Shown piece after piece: positions 27,896 to 36,586 of a stretch of DNA of 64,000 nucleotides. The translations under genes and the position numbers were made by a program. This DNA is from UBA9619 sp964630665 (GTDB taxonomy: Bacteria > Pseudomonadota > Gammaproteobacteria > Arenicellales > UBA868), in NCBI GenBank assembly GCA_964630665.1, contig CAZVVN010000001.1:1-64000 (forward strand), written 5' to 3'. The notes beneath the pieces are model-generated. The model was not told the DNA's origin and made no database searches. It saw only the letters and a list, made by a program, of their open reading frames with translations. The number at the start of each line of letters is the position of its first letter. Positions within the stretch are counted from its first letter, which is position 1.

Positions 27896-29011
27896 TCAGG
27901 CATTGAGCACATCCAGGGGGTCAGTGAAATCATAACCGAGGTCTTCTGCGACTTCCTTGCAGGTGATCTTGCCCGCGTGGACATTGAGCCCATTTCTTAA
28001 GTGTTCATCATCCAGCATTGCCTCTCGGTAGCCCTTGTCGGCTAGGGTCAGGACGTGCGGAAGCGTGACATTGTTCAGCGCGTAGGTCGAGGTCCGGGGA
28101 ACACCACCTGGCATATTGGCGACACAGTAGTGCACTACATCATCGACCACGTATGTTGGTTCAGCATGGGTTGTTGCCCTCGAGGTTTCACAACAACCAC
28201 CCTGGTCGATAGCGACATCGACAATGACAGCGCCTGGCTTCATGTCGTTGACCATGCCAGCTGTCACGAGCTTGGGTGCGGCCGCTCCAGGGATCAATAC
28301 TCCACCAATCACCAGGTCCGCTTCGAGCACGTGGCGCTCGATGGCATCGCGGGTCGAGTAAACCGAGTTGGTGGAGCGACCGAACTGCTGCCAGTGGGCT
28401 TCTATCACTTGCGGGTTGCGGTCTATGACCCAGACATCGGCTCCCATTCCGACTGCAATATGAGTGGCGTGGGTGCCCACCACACCTGCTCCAAGTATGA
28501 CCACTTTCGCAGGGTCAACACCCGGAACACCGCCGAGAAGCATCCCGAGCCCTCCATGCGGGTGTTCCAGACAGTAGGCGCCGGCCTGAATGGCCATGCG
28601 GCCGGCAACCTTGGACATGGGTGCAAGCAAGGGCAGTCCGCCGGTCGGTGAGGTGACGGTTTCATAAGCGATGCACGTAGCGCCACTTTCGATAAGATCT
28701 GACGTCTGCGCTGGATCCGGAGCCAGGTGGAGGTAGGTAAACAACACCTGATCTTCACCTAACATCGCCCGTTCTGCCGCCTGTGGTTCCTTGACCTTTA
28801 CGATCATCTCTGTGCTGAAGGCCTCGGCAGGATCATCTGTGATCGACGCACCGGCTGTGCGGTAATCTTCATCGGTCGCACCAATGCCCTCACCGGCAAG
28901 GGTCTGAACGATCACCTGGTGGCCATGTGCGACCACCTCCCGGACACTGGCCGGTGCGAGCCCGACCCGGTATTCATGGTTTTTTATCTCTTTAGGCACA
29001 CCGATCAGCAT
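27896..29011 (-). CDS. ald: Alanine dehydrogenase
   Basis: NAD-dependent oxidative deamination of L-alanine to pyruvate and ammonium. 371 residues. Substrate-binding residues are in RVGLAP (about 15-20) and KVKEPQ (Lys about 72), with the catalytic His in YLHLAP. The Rossmann motif is ILGAGVVGTHATHIAVGMGA (about 172-191), and the family Asp is in IVDVAIDQGG. ACGAGGA upstream of the ATG is a good ribosome site. In amino-sulfonate degradation Ald regenerates pyruvate for the aminotransferase, and that is its likely role beside xsc and the divergent aminotransferase. Confidence 0.95.
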   Translation of the reverse strand: MLIGVPKEIKNHEYRVGLAPASVREVVAHGHQVIVQTLAGEGIGATDEDYRTAGASITDDPAEAFSTEMIVKVKEPQAAERAMLGEDQVLFTYLHLAPDPAQTSDLIESGATCIAYETVTSPTGGLPLLAPMSKVAGRMAIQAGAYCLEHPHGGLGMLLGGVPGVDPAKVVILGAGVVGTHATHIAVGMGADVWVIDRNPQVIEAHWQQFGRSTNSVYSTRDAIERHVLEADLVIGGVLIPGAAAPKLVTAGMVNDMKPGAVIVDVAIDQGGCCETSRATTHAEPTYVVDDVVHYCVANMPGGVPRTSTYALNNVTLPHVLTLADKGYREAMLDDEHLRNGLNVHAGKITCKEVAEDLGYDFTDPLDVLNA

Positions 29012-29093
29012 GATGGTCCTCGTTTGGTTGGTACTGTTGAGTTATGACAATTTTGATGGTGAACTATAGCAGTCCGAAACTAGGGATATCAGC
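29012..29093. promoter_or_regulatory. Shared control region between ald-xsc and the aminotransferase-transporter genes
   Basis: 82 bases separate the divergent starts of ald (29011) and the aminotransferase (29094), so both promoters and any operator must lie here. It is AT-richer than its neighbours (for example GTTATGACAATTTTGATGG). No regulator gene is adjacent and no convincing -35/-10 pair or palindrome was found. Confidence 0.45.
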
Positions 29094-30404
29094 ATGAAAT
29101 ACGATCTTGAGTTTCTTGAAAACTACTGGATGCCATTTACTTCGAATCGCGATTTTAAGGCCGATCCCAGGCTGGTTGTAAGAGGTGAAGGAGTCTACAT
29201 GTACAGCCACGAAGGCGAGCGCATACTCGATGGATCCTCTGGGTTGTTCTGCTGTGCCGCTGGCCACAGCCGTCCTGAGATCGCTGAGGCGGTCTACGCT
29301 CAGCTGAAAGAGTCGGCCTATGTACCGCCGTTTCAACTGAGTCAGCCTTTAGCGTTTGAGCTTGCCCGGCGTGTTTCACAGATAACACCTGACCGCCTGG
29401 ACCACATCTTCTTCACAAATTCTGGTTCCGAGGCGATTGATACTGCTATGAAAATCGCCTATGCGTACCACTATGCACGCGGTGAAGGGCAGCGCCAGCG
29501 GTTCGCCTCACGTGAACGAGCCTACCACGGTGTCAACATGGCCGGTGTGTCGCTGAGCGGTATGATAAAAAACCGCCAGGTGTTTGGACCCGGGATTCCA
29601 GGTGTGGTGCACATGCGACACACCTGGCTGCCGGAGAATCGTTTCGTCAAGGGTCAACCAGAAACCGGCATCGAACTGGCCGACGATCTCGAGCGCATCG
29701 CCATGAATTACGGGCCCGACACCATCGCCGCCTGTATCGTCGAGCCGGTCGCCGGCTCGACCGGTTGTCTGGTACCGCCTGCCGGTTATCTTGAGCGGTT
29801 GCGCCAGATCTGTGATGTTCACGGTATCCTGCTGATTTTTGATGAAGTTATCTGTGGCTTCGGTCGACTGGGAGCGTCGTTTGCAGCGCAGGCGTTCGGT
29901 GTGACCCCCGATGTGATGACCATGGCCAAGGCTTTGACAAATGCGGCCCAACCCATGGGCGCGGTCGCAGTCAGCGACAAGGTCCATGCGACTATCATCG
30001 ATGCGGCACCTGACAATGCTGTCGAATTCTTCCATGGCTATACTTATTCAGCACACCCGGCGGCCTGCGCGGCCGGGCTTGCGACCATAAACATTTTTGA
30101 AGACGAGAAACTCGTTGAACGGGCGGCCGAGCTTGCGCCGTATTTCCTGGATCAGGTGTTTGCTTTGAGTGATCTGTCAATAATTACGGATATCCGAGGT
30201 TACGGCCTTTTTGCGGGCATAGACATCGCACCGGAAGGTGGCCCGGGTGTGCGCGGCCTCGATTTCCAGAAGCGACTGTATCGGAATGGTTTGCACGTAA
30301 AGATGACCGGAGATTCTGGATTGCTTGCGCCACCGCTGATTTCAGAGCATCGTCATGTTGACCGGATGTGTGAGATTCTCCGACAAACACTCGGGGAATA
30401 CTGA
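29094..30404 (+). CDS. Omega-amino acid:pyruvate aminotransferase (probable taurine-type)
   Basis: Class III PLP aminotransferase, 436 residues. It begins YWMPFTSNRDFKADPRLV, like beta-alanine/omega-amino acid:pyruvate aminotransferases. FTNSGSEAIDTAMKIA binds the cofactor phosphate (about 107-122), FDEVICGFGRLG has the PLP-contacting Asp (about 247), and the Schiff-base Lys is in MTMAKALTNAAQPMG (about 282). Enzymes of this fold accept beta-alanine, taurine and hypotaurine. Standing divergent from ald and xsc, it probably makes sulfoacetaldehyde and alanine from taurine (Tpa role). The substrate is inferred from context. AGGGAT before the ATG is the ribosome site. Confidence 0.82.
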   Translation: MKYDLEFLENYWMPFTSNRDFKADPRLVVRGEGVYMYSHEGERILDGSSGLFCCAAGHSRPEIAEAVYAQLKESAYVPPFQLSQPLAFELARRVSQITPDRLDHIFFTNSGSEAIDTAMKIAYAYHYARGEGQRQRFASRERAYHGVNMAGVSLSGMIKNRQVFGPGIPGVVHMRHTWLPENRFVKGQPETGIELADDLERIAMNYGPDTIAACIVEPVAGSTGCLVPPAGYLERLRQICDVHGILLIFDEVICGFGRLGASFAAQAFGVTPDVMTMAKALTNAAQPMGAVAVSDKVHATIIDAAPDNAVEFFHGYTYSAHPAACAAGLATINIFEDEKLVERAAELAPYFLDQVFALSDLSIITDIRGYGLFAGIDIAPEGGPGVRGLDFQKRLYRNGLHVKMTGDSGLLAPPLISEHRHVDRMCEILRQTLGEY

Positions 30405-30539
30405 CGATTATTAGCTTGCGGAATTCGATGAATAGAGTAAAAATGGGCGAACCGTATCTTTAAAAGTACAAAAGTTCTCGGCAAGTGTGGTGTCACCTGC
30501 TTGGCACCAATCATCTTATATCTGACAGGAGGAAATTGT

Positions 30540-31724
30540 ATGAGCAAACGCACACAGGCCTGTGGGTTGAATCAGGACCGCCGGCGCTTCGTCAAGAGCA
30601 CGGTGGCCGCCACGACAGCAGCTGCGGTGGGTCCGTGGATAATCCGTTCTGAAGTTTTGGCCTCGGCAGGCCAGGTTAATGTCCTGATGTGGTCGGACTA
30701 CCTGCCCCCTGGATTCCTGAAATCTTTTTCTGACAAAACAGGTATCGCTATCAACTACACCGGGATCGGCTCCAACGAGGAAATCCTCAACAAAATGAAA
30801 GCGACCAAGGGCAAGGGCTTCGATATTTGCAGCCCAACCAACATGCGTTCACTGCAGTGGGAGCCGCTCGGCCTGTTAGAGCCCTTTGACTACGGTCGGA
30901 TCAAGAATCTTGGCAATGTGAACCCTGCTATGCTGGTGGTAGGTGACCAGGAGTGGAATTTTGGCGGCAAGGGTTCGCACTGGCTTCCGCACATCTGGGG
31001 TACTGAAGGTGTGGCCTGGCGAACCGATAAATGGACACCACCACGTGCCGGCGAGGTTCCGAGTTACGGCGACATCTGGCAGCCCGACATGGAAGGCAAG
31101 ACTATGATGCGACCGCATTCCGGAATGCTCGGAGCAGGCCTTTATCTGGAAGCCAATGGCACACTTGCGCCGGGCGCGATGCGTGCTGCTTATGGCGACG
31201 AAGCGACCATGCGCAAGACCTGGGCGGTTGTCACCGACTTTTGCATCAAGCACAAAAGCCAGGTCAAGCTGTTCTGGAATGACGCCGACACCCAGAAGAA
31301 TGGCCTGATGAACCAAGGCGTTGTAGTCGGCCAGACTTGGGATGGCCCACCGATCACCCTGATGCAGAACGGTGATCCGGTCCAGTATCGGGCACCAGCC
31401 GAAGGCTCCCTGGCCTGGGTCGACGGTATGTCCCTGTCGACAGCAGCGGAAGATATCGACGCGGTGTACGCATTTATCGACTACTGCTTCGCCCCGGAGC
31501 CGGCCGGCAAATCAATCGATGGCGGCGGTGATGGCAACTGGGGTGGACATGGTTACAATTCGGCCGTCCTCGGCGCTGATCGCTATGCCAGCGGGGCCTA
31601 CGGCAAGATGTTCGGTACGGTTTATCCGGGAGATTCCCTGGCTAACCTCTGGCCGTGGCCTAAAGAGCCGCAGTGGTATGCTGATGTTCGAACCGAGTAC
31701 CGCAACAAGTTCGTAAACGCCTGA
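30540..31724 (+). CDS. ABC transporter solute-binding protein, PotD/PotF type, Tat-exported
   Basis: Periplasmic receptor of a polyamine-type importer. 394 residues from ATG 30540, which follows AGGAGG; an upstream in-frame GTG/TTG start is less likely. The N terminus carries a Tat motif (RRRFVKST) and a hydrophobic stretch up to about residue 40. The mature part begins QVNVLMWSDYLPPGFLKSF, the PotD-family start, and has GSNEEILNKMKA and WGTEGVAWRTDKW. Its position after an omega-aminotransferase and near xsc and ald suggests a zwitterionic amino-sulfonate or omega-amino acid as the ligand, not a polyamine. This is inference. Confidence 0.88.
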   Translation: MSKRTQACGLNQDRRRFVKSTVAATTAAAVGPWIIRSEVLASAGQVNVLMWSDYLPPGFLKSFSDKTGIAINYTGIGSNEEILNKMKATKGKGFDICSPTNMRSLQWEPLGLLEPFDYGRIKNLGNVNPAMLVVGDQEWNFGGKGSHWLPHIWGTEGVAWRTDKWTPPRAGEVPSYGDIWQPDMEGKTMMRPHSGMLGAGLYLEANGTLAPGAMRAAYGDEATMRKTWAVVTDFCIKHKSQVKLFWNDADTQKNGLMNQGVVVGQTWDGPPITLMQNGDPVQYRAPAEGSLAWVDGMSLSTAAEDIDAVYAFIDYCFAPEPAGKSIDGGGDGNWGGHGYNSAVLGADRYASGAYGKMFGTVYPGDSLANLWPWPKEPQWYADVRTEYRNKFVNA

Positions 31725-31739
31725 TAAGGCAGTCTACAG

Positions 31740-31760
31740 CCCCCCGGTACATCCGGGGGG
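31740..31760 (+). promoter_or_regulatory. Perfect GC-rich hairpin after the solute-binding-protein gene
   Basis: CCCCCCGG (31740-31747) pairs with CCGGGGGG (31753-31760) around the five-base loop TACAT. No U-tract follows. A stable hairpin directly after the binding-protein gene commonly protects that part of the mRNA or reduces read-through, giving more binding protein than membrane subunits. The second importer in this window has the same arrangement. Confidence 0.55.
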
Positions 31761-31874
31761 CTTCGATTTCTCAGGGGTTGCCTGCGCCTCCAAGGCGATA
31801 ACGTGTGACAGATCGGAAATTCTCCGGGATGTCAGTCGCCCAGAATTCGTGACTACTCTGCCAAGGGTGAGGTT

Positions 31875-32969
31875 ATGAGTGCGGATGTACAACTGGAGGA
31901 CATTGGTGTCCGTTTCGGCGATTTTGTCGCCGTGCGTGATGCCAGTGTGACGGTTAAGGGTGGAGAGTTTTTCAGTTTCCTGGGTCCATCCGGGTGCGGC
32001 AAGACCACCTTGCTGCGCACCATTTCCGGTTTTCAGACCCCCAGTACGGGCAGGGTGCTGATCGACGGCAAAGACATGGTCGGTACCGGTCCAAACCAAC
32101 GCCCGACTGCATTGATTTTTCAGAACCTGGCGCTGTTCCCCCTAATGACAGTCTGGGAGAACATTTCTTTCGCCCTGGAGGTCAAGGGCGTCGGCAAGAG
32201 TGAGCGGCGCAGGCGTGCTGAAGAGTTGCTCGAACTGGTCGCCTTGCCCGGCGAGGCCGAAAAGATGGTCGATGAGCTTTCCGGTGGCCAGAAGCAAAGA
32301 GTGGCCGTTGCTCGGGCACTGTGTGCTGAGCCGGAGGTTCTGCTGCTCGATGAACCGCTCTCCGCGCTGGATCTTAAACTGCGCCAGCGGATGCGTACGG
32401 AACTGAGGGCGATCCAGCAGCGCGCCGGGATCACGTTCATCTATATCACGCACGACCAGGGCGAGGCCCTGACCATGTCTGATCGGGTGGCGGTTATGCG
32501 CCAGGGCATGATTGAGCAAGTGGCAGATGGCACCACTGTTTACGATCACCCGGAAACGGCGTTTGTCGCCTCTTTTGTCGGTGAGAACAATGCTTTCAGC
32601 GGCCGGGTAATCGATACACAGCACGGCGTCGTTTCAGTAGACACCTCGGCAGGAGTTTTTCGCTGCCGGACGTCCGGGTCTAAAGCACTGTCAGTGGGTG
32701 ACGATGCTCTCGTTTTTGTCCGGCCTGAGTCTCTGGTTTTCAGCGATGTCGGCGGATCTGACAATCTGCTGAAGGTTCACCTGACGAACCAGGAATTCGA
32801 AGGTCACTTCTGGCACCTGGTCCTGAAAACTAAGGATGGCAGCCCGATCCGCATGTCGGTCGTCAACGACGCTACCTCACGAGCCCACCAGACGGACAGC
32901 GAGGTCACCATCGGGTTTGATGTCGCCGGGGCAATCGCTCTGCCGAGCGGCGCGCTCGCTGCTGATTGA
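31875..32969 (+). CDS. ABC transporter ATP-binding protein, PotA/PotG type
   Basis: Cytosolic ATPase of the importer, 364 residues. Walker A GPSGCGKTT (about 36-44), Q-loop FQNLALFP, signature LSGGQKQRVAVARAL (about 134-148), Walker B VLLLDEPLSALD and switch His ITHDQGEAL. After about residue 240 comes a TOBE-type regulatory domain, as in PotA, FbpC and MalK relatives. AAGGGTGAGGTT precedes the ATG. It is the second gene of the importer and lies 150 bases after the binding protein, with a hairpin in between. Confidence 0.92.
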   Translation: MSADVQLEDIGVRFGDFVAVRDASVTVKGGEFFSFLGPSGCGKTTLLRTISGFQTPSTGRVLIDGKDMVGTGPNQRPTALIFQNLALFPLMTVWENISFALEVKGVGKSERRRRAEELLELVALPGEAEKMVDELSGGQKQRVAVARALCAEPEVLLLDEPLSALDLKLRQRMRTELRAIQQRAGITFIYITHDQGEALTMSDRVAVMRQGMIEQVADGTTVYDHPETAFVASFVGENNAFSGRVIDTQHGVVSVDTSAGVFRCRTSGSKALSVGDDALVFVRPESLVFSDVGGSDNLLKVHLTNQEFEGHFWHLVLKTKDGSPIRMSVVNDATSRAHQTDSEVTIGFDVAGAIALPSGALAAD

Positions 32970-32988
32970 GCGCATAAGGAACGGACCT

Positions 32989-33921
32989 GTGTCCGACTGG
33001 TTCCAGATATTTTTCAGGCGAAACGGTGTTGGCCTTTCGTTGTTCATGCTGGGCGCTGTGTTCTTTTGGATCGTAGTCATGATCGTGTTGCCTCAGCTGT
33101 TGATGCTGGACTTCTCGTTCCGCTTCAACTGGCACCACATGGCCCCTGCCAAGATGGGTGGACCGGAAGATGTCTACACGCTTACGCACTACAAGTTCCT
33201 GGTTTACGGCAGCCCCAACAATCCCGACCCGTTCAACATCGTCGATGTCACCGTGTTCTTTCGCACGATTCTGGCCGCGGTGTTCGTCACAACCTTTGAC
33301 CTCGCGCTGTGTTACCCCATCGCCTATTATCTGGCCCAGGTCGCAAAAGGCGGTAAAGCCAGATTCCTGGTCCTGGCGCTGATCGTACCGTTCTGGGTCA
33401 ACGAGATCCTGCGGGCCTTTGCCTTCCGCATCCTGTTCGGTGAGGAGGGTACTATCAATGCATTGTTGCTGGCAGTGGGTCTGCTCGACCAGCCGATCGA
33501 CTTTGTCCGTGAAAATGTTGCGCTTTATGCAGGATTGGGTTACGCCTACGTCCTGTTGATGATTTTTCCGATCTACAACGCCGTGGAAAGCCTGGACCGT
33601 AACCAGATCGAGGCGGCGCGTGACCTCGGTGCGGGTTGGCCCCGGATCCACTGGCGAGTGGTCATCCCATTTGCCAAGCCAGGCATTACATCTGGTTGCA
33701 CCATGGTATTCATGCTGACTGCCGGTGCCTTGGCTCTACCACAGATCATTGGCGGTCCCAGCAGTCTGTGGTTTACCCAGATCATCTACCAGTGGTTCAA
33801 CACCGGGAGCAACTGGCCGAGGGGTTCGGCTTACGCCATCGTGCTGCTCATCTCCTGTATCGCGTTCGTGTTGTTACTGATGCGGGTATTCAAGGTGCGT
33901 ATCGGTGAGATAGGCCGATGA
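32989..33921 (+). CDS. ABC transporter permease, PotB/PotH type
   Basis: Inner-membrane channel subunit. The GTG at 32989, with AAGGA eight bases before it, gives 310 residues; longer in-frame starts lie inside the ATPase gene. The first helix is FMLGAVFFWIVVMIVLPQLL. A periplasmic loop follows, then a six-helix BPD permease core. The EAA coupling motif is EAARDLGAGWPRIHWRVVIP (about 204-223), which docks with the ATPase. Its stop overlaps the next permease start (ATGA), so the pair is translationally coupled. Confidence 0.9.
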   Translation: MSDWFQIFFRRNGVGLSLFMLGAVFFWIVVMIVLPQLLMLDFSFRFNWHHMAPAKMGGPEDVYTLTHYKFLVYGSPNNPDPFNIVDVTVFFRTILAAVFVTTFDLALCYPIAYYLAQVAKGGKARFLVLALIVPFWVNEILRAFAFRILFGEEGTINALLLAVGLLDQPIDFVRENVALYAGLGYAYVLLMIFPIYNAVESLDRNQIEAARDLGAGWPRIHWRVVIPFAKPGITSGCTMVFMLTAGALALPQIIGGPSSLWFTQIIYQWFNTGSNWPRGSAYAIVLLISCIAFVLLLMRVFKVRIGEIGR

Positions 33922-35315
33922 GGGCACAAACCATCCTGCGGTTTTCGGTCGGGTTCTATATCGTACTGTTCTTCGGCTACCTGTTTGGACCGCTTGTGAT
34001 CATGTCGATCACTGCTTTCAACAGTTCCACGTTTCCGGCCGTCTCTCCCTGGGACTGTCTGTCCGGCGAGTGGTTTGGCGTGCTGGTGAAAGATGACAAG
34101 ATCATGACTGGCCTGCGCAACAGCCTGCTGATCGGTGCTGGAGTGGTCATGGTGGCGGTTCCCATTGGCCTTGCCGGAGCGCTGCTCCTGACCCAGTTGC
34201 AGCGGCGGGCGCGGTCGCTGGTCTACATCATTACGATTTCACCAATCCTGGTGCCGGGCGTGGTACTGGGTATATCAACGCTGATATTCTGGGAGCGTAT
34301 CGACCGCGTGATGCTGGGTGATGACTTTTTCTACGACGGGTTTTTCCTCACGATCATCGGCCAGGCCACGTTCATCTCGGCTTACACCATGCTGATCTTC
34401 ATTGCCCGGCTGCAGCGTTTTGACCCGCTGCTGGAAGAAGCTGCTCTGGATCTGGGCGCAACCCATATGCAGGCCTTCCGCAAGATCCTGCTGCCGTTTC
34501 TGAAACCTGCCATTGGCTCTGCCGCGGTTCTGGCTTTTCTTGCCTCATTCGAGAACTACAACACGACCGTTTTTACGATCGTGTCGGAGAGTACGCTGAC
34601 CACGGTTCTCGCCAGCAAGGTGCGCTATGGCATCAACCCATCGATCAGTTCGTTGGCGGTCATCATCATCGGTCTGACCCTGCTATTCGCGGTGCTTCAC
34701 GAGTTGTTCAAGCGCCGGGAGAAAAAGCTTCAAGCGATCCGCGAAGCTCAGGCACCTGGTACGCCCACGCGCCGTCAACGCCCGATGATGGTACCGGTGA
34801 CCGCTGTGGTCGTGGTTGCTTTTGTTGCCCTGCTCGGTACCAGCTGGGTCGCTCGGGGCTATAGCGTGAACGAGTGTAAGATCCGCGTGGTCGAGGAGAA
34901 ACGGAAACGAGCAGAGCAACTGAGCCAGCAGCGCATCGTCGAGGCCCGTGCCAGGCGGGCTGCCGAGCAGGCAGAAGGAACCGGCGATGACGCGCTTAAA
35001 GCCAATACCGAGGGCCGCCAGTACCAGAGCATTTTTGCGCCGAGCAATCTTGCCGGGCAGGTCGATTCCGACACTGCATCCGGCGAAGAAAAGGGCGCTC
35101 AAAGCGCCGTCGAGGCGAACAAAGAGGGTCGCCAGTACCAGAGCATTTTTGCGCCGAGCAATCTTGCCGGGCAGGTCGATTCCGACACATCTGCTGAAGA
35201 AAAGGGCACTCCGGGCGCCGTCGAGGCGAACAAAGAGGGCCGCCAGTACCAGAACATCTTTGCCCCCAGCAATCTCAAGAACCAGGTAGATTCGAGCAAA
35301 GGCTCGGACCAGTAA
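33918..35315 (+). CDS. ABC transporter permease, PotC/PotI type, with an extra helix and three-repeat tail
   Basis: Second channel subunit. Residues 1 to about 270 form an ordinary PotC-like permease with the EAA motif EEAALDLGATHMQAFRKILL. Family members usually end near 260-290 residues, but this one has 465. The extra part has four pieces: a basic linker (KRREKKLQAIREAQ), a seventh membrane helix (VPVTAVVVVAFVALLGTSWV, about 291-310), a highly charged helix (VVEEKRKRAEQLSQQRIVEA, about 325-344), and three repeats from residue 362 built on EGRQYQSIFAPSNL. By topology the repeats should be periplasmic, next to the binding protein. No known domain was recognised in the tail. A fusion or a lineage-specific accessory is possible. 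Confidence 0.88.
   Translation: MRAQTILRFSVGFYIVLFFGYLFGPLVIMSITAFNSSTFPAVSPWDCLSGEWFGVLVKDDKIMTGLRNSLLIGAGVVMVAVPIGLAGALLLTQLQRRARSLVYIITISPILVPGVVLGISTLIFWERIDRVMLGDDFFYDGFFLTIIGQATFISAYTMLIFIARLQRFDPLLEEAALDLGATHMQAFRKILLPFLKPAIGSAAVLAFLASFENYNTTVFTIVSESTLTTVLASKVRYGINPSISSLAVIIIGLTLLFAVLHELFKRREKKLQAIREAQAPGTPTRRQRPMMVPVTAVVVVAFVALLGTSWVARGYSVNECKIRVVEEKRKRAEQLSQQRIVEARARRAAEQAEGTGDDALKANTEGRQYQSIFAPSNLAGQVDSDTASGEEKGAQSAVEANKEGRQYQSIFAPSNLAGQVDSDTSAEEKGTPGAVEANKEGRQYQNIFAPSNLKNQVDSSKGSDQ
35001..35312 (+). repeat. Three tandem repeats encoding the permease tail
   Basis: Units of 114 bases (35001-35114), 111 bases (35115-35225) and a final partial one of 87 bases (35226-35312), in frame. 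Each encodes GRQYQ[SN]IFAPSNL followed by QVDS and an acidic, Lys-containing spacer. Units 1 and 2 share an identical 59-base run (35016-35074 and 35130-35188). Unit 3 has diverged at both DNA and protein level (SNLKNQVDS). The array therefore grew by at least one recent duplication. Confidence 0.9.
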
Positions 35316-35380
35316 CACTCTCGGGACCCGATTTGAAGGGAAACGCTGACAATCGTTTAACGTAACCTGCCAGGAACTCC

Positions 35381-36433
35381 ATGATAAAAACGACCTGCAT
35401 CGGGGCCTACCCTAAACCTGATTACGTCAGGCTTCCGGATTGGTTCAACAGTCCGGATGGCCCTGATACTGCCGACCCGACGCTGCTCTGGGATGCTGCT
35501 CTGGCGTCAATGGGTAGTGATGCCGAGGCGATCATGACTCGGGGCGTAGAGGAAGTAATCCAAGATCAGGTAAGGGCCGGCATCGATGTACTGACTGACG
35601 GTGAAGTGCCGCGCGAGAACTACATTCACTATCATTGTCGCCACATCAAGGGTATCGATTTCACCACTCTAACCGAAGTATCGCTGCGTAACGGTGCGTA
35701 TTCAGCAAGGCTGCCGACCGTTACTGGCCCAGTCAGCGCCCGCGACGAGTTTCTGGTGCATGACTGGAAGAGAGCTCAGCGCTGTACCGACCGGCCGGTC
35801 AAGATGACCCTGCCGGGTCCGATGACGATTACAGACACCACAGCAGATGCTTATTACGACGACCCGGTCCGGCAGGGTGCAGATCTTGCCGATGCCCTGA
35901 ACAGAGAGGTCAAGGCATTGGCCGACTCCGGCTGTTCCAATATCCAGATCGACGAGCCCTTGTTTGCGCGTAAACCCGAAGCAGCACTTGACTATGGCTT
36001 TGATAACCTGGAGCGGGCGTTCCATGGTTGTCCCAGAGGGGTCATACGTACGGTCCATATGTGTTGCGGCTACCCGGACCGACTGGACAACCCGGACTAT
36101 CCCAAGGCGGATCCGGACAGTTACTTCCAGTTGGCAGACTCGATCGAGTACTCGTCCATCATGGCGGTTTCCTTTGAAGACGCACATCGCCACAACGACC
36201 TGAAACTGCTGGAGCATTTGGCCCGGACCAGTGTGATACTGGGTGTGGTGGCAGTGGCCAAAAGTGAAGTTGAGCCGGTCGATCAAATTGCGGCACGGCT
36301 CAAGGCCGCCCTGCAGCATATCGATCCTGAACGACTGATCGCGGCACCGGACTGTGGCCTCGGTCTGCTGGGTCGCGAACTCGCGGTGGCTAAACTGTCA
36401 AACCTGTGTGAAGCCGTGCGTTTGGTGGGCTAG
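35381..36433 (+). CDS. MetE-core zinc protein (cobalamin-independent methionine synthase family)
   Basis: 350 residues covering only the C-terminal catalytic barrel of MetE; the N-terminal half of a full methionine synthase is absent. All four expected zinc ligands are visible: His and Cys in VHMCCGYP (about 228), Glu in SFEDAH (about 263) and Cys in APDCGLG (about 330). DGEVPRENY and LPGPMTI are also conserved. Short MetE-like proteins move methyl groups between various donors and thiol acceptors, and several have no assigned substrate. It is 65 bases downstream of the importer and on the same strand, so it may use a methylated compound brought in by it. This is inference. Confidence 0.85.
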   Translation: MIKTTCIGAYPKPDYVRLPDWFNSPDGPDTADPTLLWDAALASMGSDAEAIMTRGVEEVIQDQVRAGIDVLTDGEVPRENYIHYHCRHIKGIDFTTLTEVSLRNGAYSARLPTVTGPVSARDEFLVHDWKRAQRCTDRPVKMTLPGPMTITDTTADAYYDDPVRQGADLADALNREVKALADSGCSNIQIDEPLFARKPEAALDYGFDNLERAFHGCPRGVIRTVHMCCGYPDRLDNPDYPKADPDSYFQLADSIEYSSIMAVSFEDAHRHNDLKLLEHLARTSVILGVVAVAKSEVEPVDQIAARLKAALQHIDPERLIAAPDCGLGLLGRELAVAKLSNLCEAVRLVG

Positions 36434-36586
36434 ACCTGTGAGGCTGGCCAGGATGGAGTCCGGCAACGATGCGATCAATCCAGGCTGAGTACCCGAGCGT
36501 TTCTGAACTGTCCGAATGAGCACAAAGGCGTGACGTGTTGCAGGCCGTCCTGTACTGGTCTCTCAGCTGCCTGGCTTGGCCATAAA

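Noticed and set aside
35001..35312. CRISPR-like array
   Set aside because: Repeats are 87-114 bases, contiguous, without unique spacers, and keep a reading frame.
34683..35318. Minus-strand frame of 211 residues across the tandem repeats
   Set aside because: It merely mirrors the repeats of the permease; the plus-strand frame is joined to a recognisable permease with correct overlaps.
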